Assembly (NCBI GenBank): GCA_964473505.1
Contig: CAYYPG010000026.1
Coordinates: forward strand, 1-22,657
DNA: 22,657 bases
DNA from: JAOABV01 sp964473505
GTDB taxonomy: Bacteria > Hydrothermota > Tepidihabitantia > Tepidihabitantales > CAIPLT01
Direction: 5' to 3'
The translations under genes were made by a program, and so were the position numbers. How positions within the stretch are numbered: position 1 is the stretch's first letter; the number at the start of each line of letters is the position of its first letter. Positions 17,532 to 22,657 of the stretch are shown here, one piece after another. Below the pieces are notes generated by a model. It saw only the letters and a program-made list of their open reading frames with translations, was not told the DNA's origin and ran no database searches.

Positions 17532-17963
17532 ATAAACTCCTTTTAAATTTTGATAATTTTTCTTTAATTTCCGGATATTTTAGCACTAAGATTTCTGCAG
17601 CAAAAATTGCGGCATTACCAGCACCCGCAAAGCTGTTTGCCAAGGTTGCAACCGAAGCGCCTTTAGGCATTTGAGAAATTGAAAGTAAAAAAGTCAAGTC
17701 CATTTAACGCCGATTTAATCGGTACACCGATAACCGGTTTTTAGGATAAACTGCAATTATATCTCTCAATGCAGCTGCGCCACAAGAAAAAAACAACTTC
17801 GGTCTTGCCTTTATTTGCTGATTGAGCAAATTTCTGTACCGTCTTGGGTTTACGATGCGCAGACATAACTTTTCGTTCAAAATCAATTCCCGATGCTTTT
17901 AGTTTTTTTGCGGTTTTCTCTATTATCGGCAAATCCGATTTACCTTACGACAATACTAACCAT
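17521..17963 (-). pseudogene. purE: Frameshifted purE (5-carboxyamino-imidazole ribonucleotide mutase)
   Basis: Three minus-strand frames together spell nearly a whole PurE, which isomerises N5-CAIR to CAIR just before PurC. From ATG 17963: MVSIVV, frameshift, GKSDLPIIEKTAKKL...VMSAHRKP (active-site His region)...GKTEVV, frameshift, CGAAALRDIIAVYPK, frameshift, PVIGVPIKSALNGLD, frameshift, LLSISQMPKGASVAT...KYPEIKEKL, stop at 17521. Breaks lie near 17944, 17790, 17747 and 17695; net changes are about -2 (or -5), -2 (or -5), -1 and +1. The second also removes most of the AGAGGAAH-type loop and the conserved His after GGAA. An upstream in-frame ATG at 18038 with AAGGTG would add 25 residues. 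It overlaps the nitroreductase start. Sequencing error in homopolymers is possible, but the missing loop and the intact neighbours favour real decay. Confidence 0.85.
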
Positions 17964-18107
17964 TGTTACTCTTTCGTTTGAATCTTTTGTCACTCTGATG
18001 TGAATCGTGGCCCTGCGGTCGTCTGAAAATTCGAGCATATTACACCTTATTAAATATATAAGAATGTTTTAGTATAATTTTATTAACTTTATTCTTTTGA
18101 ATTTAAG

Positions 18108-18611
18108 TTAAAACTTACTAAAATTATCTTTAGTGACATTACAAACCGGGCATTTTTCTGGAGGTATACCTATATGTGTGTAGCCACAAATCGGGCAGAT
18201 ATAAATATCTTCAATTTTTAAGTCCTGACCTTTTTGTACGGATTCTTTGGCTTGTTGGTAAAGTTGAGCGTGGATTTTTTCTGCGGCTAACGCATAATTA
18301 ATTGCCAATTCCGCACCCTTTTCATTTTGCAAAACCGCAGTGGCTAAATAACTCGGGTACATCTCATCAACTTCAAAGTTTTCACCCTGAATTCCAGTTT
18401 CGAGATTTCCATCAGTCTGTTTGATATAACCTAAATTCCGCGCATGGTTTCGAGCATGGGCAAATTCAGCAAAAGCAATAGCCTTAAATAATCGTCCGAC
18501 ATTAGAAAATCCTTCTTTTTCCGCAATTTCGGCAAAGATCAAATATTTCATATGTGCCATTGATTCACCAGCAAATGCTTCGGATAATGCTTTTTCTGTC
18601 ATTTTTCGCAT
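18108..18611 (-). CDS. Rubrerythrin
   Basis: Rubrerythrin reduces hydrogen peroxide with a diiron centre and is typical of anaerobes. The 167-residue protein has the four-helix ferritin-like domain with iron ligands from EAFAGE (Glu16), EFAH (Glu49, His52) and EKIH (Glu111, His114), then a C-terminal rubredoxin-like iron site CPIC (139-142) and CPVC (154-157). I chose ATG 18611 because a perfect AAGGAGG lies five bases upstream; an in-frame ATG at 18635 would add eight residues but would bury that ribosome binding site. It heads a same-strand run with purE' (69 bp downstream) and the nitroreductase, which suggests a redox/purine operon. Confidence 0.92.
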   Translation of the reverse strand: MRKMTEKALSEAFAGESMAHMKYLIFAEIAEKEGFSNVGRLFKAIAFAEFAHARNHARNLGYIKQTDGNLETGIQGENFEVDEMYPSYLATAVLQNEKGAELAINYALAAEKIHAQLYQQAKESVQKGQDLKIEDIYICPICGYTHIGIPPEKCPVCNVTKDNFSKF

Positions 18612-18638
18612 AGTTACCTCCTTGAATTCATTCATTAT

Positions 18639-18667
18639 AAGATAACTACTTTTTTAATATATATCAA
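18639..18667 (-). promoter_or_regulatory. Candidate promoter of the rubrerythrin operon
   Basis: Minus-strand TTGATA (18667-18662) is followed after 17 bp by TATCTT (18644-18639); a better -10, TATAAT (18639-18634), sits directly next to it but at a 22-bp spacing. No PerR-like or other operator dyad was recognised around it. Confidence 0.4.
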
Positions 18668-19036
18668 TTATTCTATTAAAATAAAAGTTTCAAGGCTCAA
18701 TGCATTTCTTTGTTTTAGGACTAACATAAAATTTCTGTCCTTCATTTATCACTAACTAAAACAGGTATTCTTCTGTTGATGTTTTTCTCTGTATTCCCTA
18801 AAACTAAATAGATTTTCACTGTTTATTCTTCTTTATTAAGAATTCTGACAAAGTCAATATTGGTTCAAAAGGCATGAAATGCAGACGCATAATTGATGTT
18901 TTTTTCTTATGGGCCGCGGTGTCTCTTGAGCATTTTTTCAGTTTTCTTTATTTATTTAATTTCTTTATTTACCTTAATTTTTTTGTTTATCTTGTCTCTT
19001 TATCTGTTCTATACCTAATATTCTATTATTCTATTA
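18668..19036. other. Non-coding spacer with pyrimidine-rich low-complexity tract
   Basis: No gene is supported. From about 18920 to 19075 the plus strand is strongly pyrimidine-rich with runs built from TTTATTTA and ATTCTATT words. The plus-strand ORF at 18874-19071 is a translation of this tract (Phe/Leu/Tyr-rich) and is rejected. The tract forms the 3' end of the 92-residue minus-strand gene and its downstream flank. Confidence 0.5.
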
Positions 19037-19315
19037 TTATTTATCTATTTCCTTATTTATTTTATAGCTAATAATAAAATTATTGTTTTTTGTTCTTTTA
19101 ATTTTTTCAATCGTAGCCTCAACTTTAGCAATATCTCTGAGATAATATCTAAAATCCTGGAAATTTTCATCAAAGCAGCAAGCATAACCGGCTTTAGTGC
19201 CGGAAAATTTAATTTTTATTATATCTTCTCTTTTAAATAAGATTTGAGCTCTGCATTCTGGACTGCGATAGTAATTAAATTCTTTCGTTACTTTTCTTAG
19301 TTCTTGATCTTTCAT
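19037..19315 (-). CDS. Small conserved-looking protein of unknown function
   Basis: The 92-residue product has no signal peptide or membrane segment. The body 'FNYYRSPECRAQILF', 'KIKFSGTKAGYACCFDENF' and 'DFRYYLRDIAK' looks like a compact alpha/beta protein. It reminds me of short archaeal proteins with a 'YRSPEA...F.G.FC..CG..D.F.DF' pattern, from memory and unverified. Two adjacent cysteines (CCF) are the only candidate functional residues. The last ~20 residues are Lys/Asn/Ile-rich and run into a low-complexity tract, so the C-terminus may be drifting. No Shine-Dalgarno is seen. A promoter-like sequence lies between it and the gyrB stop. Function unknown. Confidence 0.55.
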   Translation of the reverse strand: MKDQELRKVTKEFNYYRSPECRAQILFKREDIIKIKFSGTKAGYACCFDENFQDFRYYLRDIAKVEATIEKIKRTKNNNFIISYKINKEIDK

Positions 19316-19395
19316 GGATTAAGTTTTAATGTATTTTAACTTTTGTTGTATTTAACTAAGTATCCATGTTTTTTATTTTGGACCTTCGTTTATTT

Positions 19396-19423
19396 GCTAT
19401 AATAACAACCTATTGAAGGTCAA
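19396..19423 (-). promoter_or_regulatory. Candidate promoter for the 92-residue gene
   Basis: Minus-strand TTGACC (19423-19418), a 16-bp spacer and TATAGC (19401-19396) lie just downstream of the gyrB stop codon and about 80 bp before the small gene's ATG. This would let the gene be expressed apart from gyrB. Confidence 0.4.
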
Positions 19424-19434
19424 AGTAATTCCCT

Positions 19435-21387
19435 TTAGATATCTAAATTTTCCACATATTTGGCATTGGCTTCAATAAATTGGCGTCTGGGTTCAACCAC
19501 TTCGCCCATCAGAATTGAGAAGAGCCGGTCAGCTTCAGCGGCATCCTCTAAAGTCACTTGTTTTAGCATGCGTTGTTCAGGATTCATCGTTGTTTGCCAA
19601 AGTTGTTCTGGATTCATTTCGCCCAAACCCTTGTATCTTTGGATTTCATATTTCTCGGCCTTAGATTTCTTTATCATACTTTCTAACTCTTCATCCGAGT
19701 AAAGATAACTTTCTTGTTTTTGAGTTTTGAATCGATACAATGGTGGTTGAGCAATATAGATATATCCGGCTTCAATCAATGGACGCATAAACCGATAGAA
19801 GAAAGTTAAAAGTAATGTTCTAATGTGGGAGCCATCAACATCCGCATCAGTCATTATGATAATCTTATGATACCGGGCTTTTTCTGGGTCAAAATCGTCT
19901 TCAGAAATGCCGGCACCAATCGTTGAGACGATACTACGAATTTCTGGATTAGCAAGAATCTTATTTAATGCTGACTTTTCGACATTGAGAATTTTTCCCC
20001 GGAGAGGTAAGATAGCTTGAAACCTACGATCTCTACCTTGCTTTGCTGAACCGCCAGCAGAATCTCCTTCAACAATATATAATTCCGATTTACTCGGGTC
20101 TTCCTCCGAACAATCGGCAAGTTTACCGGGAAGCGTATCGGATTCTAATAACGACCTGCGACGAGCAAGCTCACGGGCTTTTTTTGCAGCTTCGCGGGAT
20201 TTTGCGGCAGCAATTACTTTGGCTAAAATCAGATTTATTACCCGAGGATTCTCTTCAAAATAAGTACTTAGTTTTTCCGAAACAATCGACTCGACAATGC
20301 CTTTGGCTTCACTATTACCTAATTTTGTCTTGGTTTGTCCTTCAAATTGAGGATTAGGAATCTTAATTGAAAGTACTGCGGTTAGTCCTTCTCGACAATC
20401 TTCACCAGTAATTTCGATGTTATCTTTTATTACCTGGGTTTTTTTGGCATATTCAGTGATTGAACGGGTCAACGCAGCTTTGAATCCCGCTAAATGGGTT
20501 CCGCCTTCATGGGTGTTTATCGTATTAACAAAAGAAAAAATATTCTCTAAAAAACTATCGTTATATTGAAAAGCCAGTTCGACTTCAATGCCATTGCGTT
20601 TATCTTCAATATAGATAGGTTTATGCAATCGATTCCTGCCTTCATCAAGATAACTAACAAAATCGACAATACCTCCGGTAAAATGATAACTTTCTTTTTT
20701 GCCCCGGATTTCATCAATAAGTTCAATTTTTAAGTTTTTATTGAGATAAGCCAGTTCTCGTAATCGAGTTGCAACTGTTTCAAAGTCAAAATCAGTCTTC
20801 TTGAAAATTTTTTTGTCCGGTTTAAAAGTTATCTTCGTGCCAGTCTTTGTTGTTTTACCCTTAACCTCAAGTTTTGATATAGTTTCTCCACGTTCGTATC
20901 GTTGGAAATAGATTTTTCCATCGCGATAGACTTCAGCTTCTAAATATTCCGACAATGCATTAACAACCGAAACACCTACACCATGCAATCCACCAGAGAT
21001 TTGATAGACTTTGTCTTCGAATTTCGCACCACTATGAAGAATAGTCAAGACTACTTCTAAGGCAGGTTTTTTCTCAGTTGGATGCATATCCACGGGAATG
21101 CCCCGACCATTATCTTCTACTGAAACTGAGCCGTCTTTTCTTAATATGACGATTATCTTATCACAATAACCGGCAAGTGCTTCATCAATGCCGTTGTCCA
21201 CAACTTCATAAATGAGATGGTGTAATCCGCGGACTCCAACGTCGCCGATATACATTGCTGGCCGGCGACGAACCGCTTCTAAACCCTTTAAGACATGAAT
21301 CTGGGATGCATCATATTTAGGCGTATTTTGATTTTCCCACTCGCCTTTTGTTATTTGTTTCGGTGTATCATCTTTATTTATTGACAT
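19435..21387 (-). CDS. gyrB: DNA gyrase subunit B
   Basis: GyrB is the ATPase subunit of DNA gyrase, which introduces negative supercoils with GyrA. The 650-residue protein has the GHKL ATPase motifs EVVDNGIDEALAG (catalytic Glu61, Asn65), EDNGRGIP (91-98) and GGLHGVGVSVVNAL (from 132). The transducer domain and the TOPRIM motifs YIVEGDSAGGSAKQGRD and MTDADVDGSHIR follow, then the C-terminal RYKGLGEMNPEQLWQTTMNP signature that favours GyrB over ParE. It has the ~640-residue form without the ~165-residue insert of E. coli GyrB. An extension of about 20 residues precedes the conserved start. No Shine-Dalgarno is seen; the promoter at 21447-21475 lies in a dispersed repeat. No dnaA, dnaN, recF or gyrA is visible beside it within the window. 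Confidence 0.96.
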   Translation of the reverse strand: MSINKDDTPKQITKGEWENQNTPKYDASQIHVLKGLEAVRRRPAMYIGDVGVRGLHHLIYEVVDNGIDEALAGYCDKIIVILRKDGSVSVEDNGRGIPVDMHPTEKKPALEVVLTILHSGAKFEDKVYQISGGLHGVGVSVVNALSEYLEAEVYRDGKIYFQRYERGETISKLEVKGKTTKTGTKITFKPDKKIFKKTDFDFETVATRLRELAYLNKNLKIELIDEIRGKKESYHFTGGIVDFVSYLDEGRNRLHKPIYIEDKRNGIEVELAFQYNDSFLENIFSFVNTINTHEGGTHLAGFKAALTRSITEYAKKTQVIKDNIEITGEDCREGLTAVLSIKIPNPQFEGQTKTKLGNSEAKGIVESIVSEKLSTYFEENPRVINLILAKVIAAAKSREAAKKARELARRRSLLESDTLPGKLADCSEEDPSKSELYIVEGDSAGGSAKQGRDRRFQAILPLRGKILNVEKSALNKILANPEIRSIVSTIGAGISEDDFDPEKARYHKIIIMTDADVDGSHIRTLLLTFFYRFMRPLIEAGYIYIAQPPLYRFKTQKQESYLYSDEELESMIKKSKAEKYEIQRYKGLGEMNPEQLWQTTMNPEQRMLKQVTLEDAAEADRLFSILMGEVVEPRRQFIEANAKYVENLDI

Positions 21388-21399
21388 AGTTTTTAATTA

Positions 21400-21800
21400 T
21401 AAAATTTATAACAAAATTATTTAATGCACAAAGATTAATATTAAATATTTTACCTAAAAATTATGGCTAAATCAAGGGTTTGATTGCAATATGTCCAAAG
21501 CATACTATATACAGTTATGAAAGAAATTAAATCATAATGATTATGTGAAACAGATTTTTCAATTAGCAAAGGTTAATTTTAAGAGTATAAAGCATTGGGC
21601 AAAATATATGCCTTATAACTTTATATTAAAGAATAAAAAAAACAGTTCCAATTATCATAACAAGCCACGAAAATTTTTCGGTCATAACTACGAGACACAT
21701 CTTAGAAATCTTAAGAAAAATAGATGCCAAGATTATTGATAAAATCCGATAAGTTTTCCGATAACGTTAGATAAAGCAGCCATAGCATTAGTTCATTAGA
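21400..21800 (-). repeat. Copy C of the dispersed repeat, ending in the gyrB promoter
   Basis: Read on the minus strand, about 21800-21491 matches copy B (14681-14990) at high identity. The following part, about 21544-21425, matches copy A (1-115), including the promoter. A plus-strand ORF at 21545-21739 (64 codons) falls in the repeat, but copy B carries a ~10-base indel at the homologous place, so the frame is not conserved. No transposase motif and no clear terminal inverted repeat were found. Confidence 0.85.
21447..21475 (-). promoter_or_regulatory. gyrB promoter within repeat copy C
   Basis: Minus-strand TTGATT (21475-21470), a 17-bp spacer and TAAAAT (21452-21447) predict transcription from about 21440 and a leader of about 53 nt to the gyrB ATG. 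The position aligns with the perfect promoter at 65-93 in copy A. Confidence 0.55.
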
Positions 21801-22657
21801 GTGCAGACAGTGTTTGGACACTACCATATTATATGATGTGATTAAGAAGTTTTGGGATCCGTATGCAACTCCTTTTTACAATGTGTTTATGTATAGCATG
21901 ACCTGAATGACAAAATAACAACACAAAAAACATTTACACTTATTTGACAATTTGGAAAAAAGTAATTTAAACCGCTTAAAGCCCTCAGTTTGTTTAACTT
22001 TACTTTTTAGAATAGTTAATTTGTTCAATTATCGAATTTATATTATTCACCCGTCAAAGTATCATCTTGTGAATAATAAGCATTTATATTATATACATAT
22101 CAAAGGTCTCATTCATATTTGAATCAAATGTCTTCTTGTGAATAATAAGCAAAAATAAGAAAGGATACACAATTTATATTATTCTAATATCAAATATTAC
22201 TCTTACCTTATTCTGCGCATAAGTTTTGTGAATATTAACTATATGATAAAAAGGGTTTACCACAATTATCAACTTATTTTATTTATTTAGATAGCGAATA
22301 TCACAATTGTCTTATATTCGTATCCGCTTATATTAATACTAAACAACGATAAGAAAAAACTTCAGAAATTATCAAACTTAACTTATTTAAAAACAAATAT
22401 TTCAGTTGCCTGACACCCCAAATCATTCCGGAATATTCAGTATATAAAGGAGAAATGTTTCTTATAATACAATAATCAGAGCTATAAAAAAGATCTAGCC
22501 CAGGTACATGGTTTCCCCTAAAAGGAATAAACGGATTTGAAAAGCTACAACAAACAGCCTGCATTTCACCAGGCCACTGGAACGCATTGATGAAATTAAT
22601 TTGGAAAAATCAAGTGAATTTTTAGTCTTTTTTGCAATACTTAATGTATCGAATCAA
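21801..22657. other. Non-coding AT-rich region beyond repeat copy C
   Basis: Apart from the DnaA-box cluster (22043-22264), no gene is supported up to the window edge. Degenerate direct repeats built on TTTATATTAT (22037, 22083, 22173) and CTTGTGAATAATAAGC (22066, 22135; weaker at 22224) fill the middle. A minus-strand open stretch, 22609-22328 (94 codons, ATG at 22564, containing 'NAFQWPGEMQAV'), is slightly more GC-rich than its surroundings. It could be a gene fragment, but I do not recognise it and it has no ribosome binding site. Confidence 0.45.
22043..22264. other. Cluster of DnaA-box-like 9-mers, candidate replication origin
   Basis: Two exact TTATTCACA boxes occur on the minus strand (22068-22076 and 22137-22145). 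Near matches are TTATTCACC (+, 22043-22051), ATATTCACA (-, 22227-22235) and TTTACCACA (+, 22256-22264). TTATTCACA is one mismatch from the TTATCCACA consensus. The cluster lies in a gene-free AT-rich region upstream of gyrB, and every minus-strand gene from fusA to gyrB reads away from it, as expected of leading-strand genes beside an origin. No dnaA gene is visible, so this is a candidate only. Confidence 0.45.

Noticed and set aside
18874..19071. 65-codon plus-strand ORF rich in Phe, Leu and Tyr
   Set aside because: Translation of a pyrimidine-rich low-complexity tract; no start signals.
21545..21739. 64-codon plus-strand ORF upstream of gyrB
   Set aside because: It lies in repeat copy C; copy B carries a ~10-base indel at the same place that breaks the frame, and no ribosome binding site or protein motif is seen.
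22328..22609. Minus-strand open stretch of 94 codons at the window end
   Set aside because: Somewhat coding-like composition, but no ribosome binding site, no recognisable motif and an internal start; kept only as a note in the region entry.

Overview
The window is an AT-rich bacterial scaffold with one assembly gap of 100 N (8125-8224). Two large secreted proteases carry CARDB-type domains, a kelch-like propeller and a C-terminal type IX secretion (Por/T9SS-like) sorting domain. Together with rubrerythrin (an anaerobe's oxidative-stress protein) and the low GC, this points to an anaerobic member of the FCB group or a related candidate phylum such as WOR-3/Stahlbacteria. The phylum is inferred from memory of similar proteins; no search was run.

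Layout. 1-7263 (+): a repeat fragment with a promoter, an exported S8 protease, then an exported HExxH metalloprotease with the same C-terminal modules. 7264-8431: gene-free DNA with degenerate repeats, a near-consensus promoter, and a 95-96 bp tandem array built from the 5' leader and first 16 codons of recJ. 8432-11333 (+): recJ and an RlmI-type rRNA methyltransferase. 11334-11961: convergent spacer. 11962-21387 (-): fusA, a 1.75 kb gene-free block, purC, a SagB-like nitroreductase overlapping a decayed purE, rubrerythrin, a 92-residue protein and gyrB. 21388-22657: non-coding DNA with a second long repeat copy that ends in the gyrB promoter, then a cluster of DnaA-box-like 9-mers that may be the replication origin.

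How it fits together. The right half is housekeeping: translation (fusA), purine synthesis (purC and the purE remnant), DNA topology (gyrB). All of it reads away from the putative origin near 22.1 kb. The left half has the secreted proteases and repair/rRNA modification genes on the other strand. Promoters, where visible, resemble sigma-70 sites (TTGACT/TTGACC, 16-17 bp, TATAAT). Genes fall into two groups: those with strong Shine-Dalgarno sequences (both proteases, purC, nitroreductase, rubrerythrin) and those without (recJ, rlmI-like, fusA, gyrB, the 92-residue gene).

Most notable: (1) the recJ leader/start-codon tandem array beginning at the predicted transcription start; (2) a dispersed repeat of about 300-400 bp ending in homologous promoters in front of the S8 protease and gyrB; (3) a purE gene broken by four frameshifts; (4) a DnaA-box cluster upstream of gyrB; (5) a nitroreductase with two well-formed starts, one giving an exported and one a cytosolic protein. 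No mobile-element transposase, CRISPR array, tRNA or rRNA was recognised.
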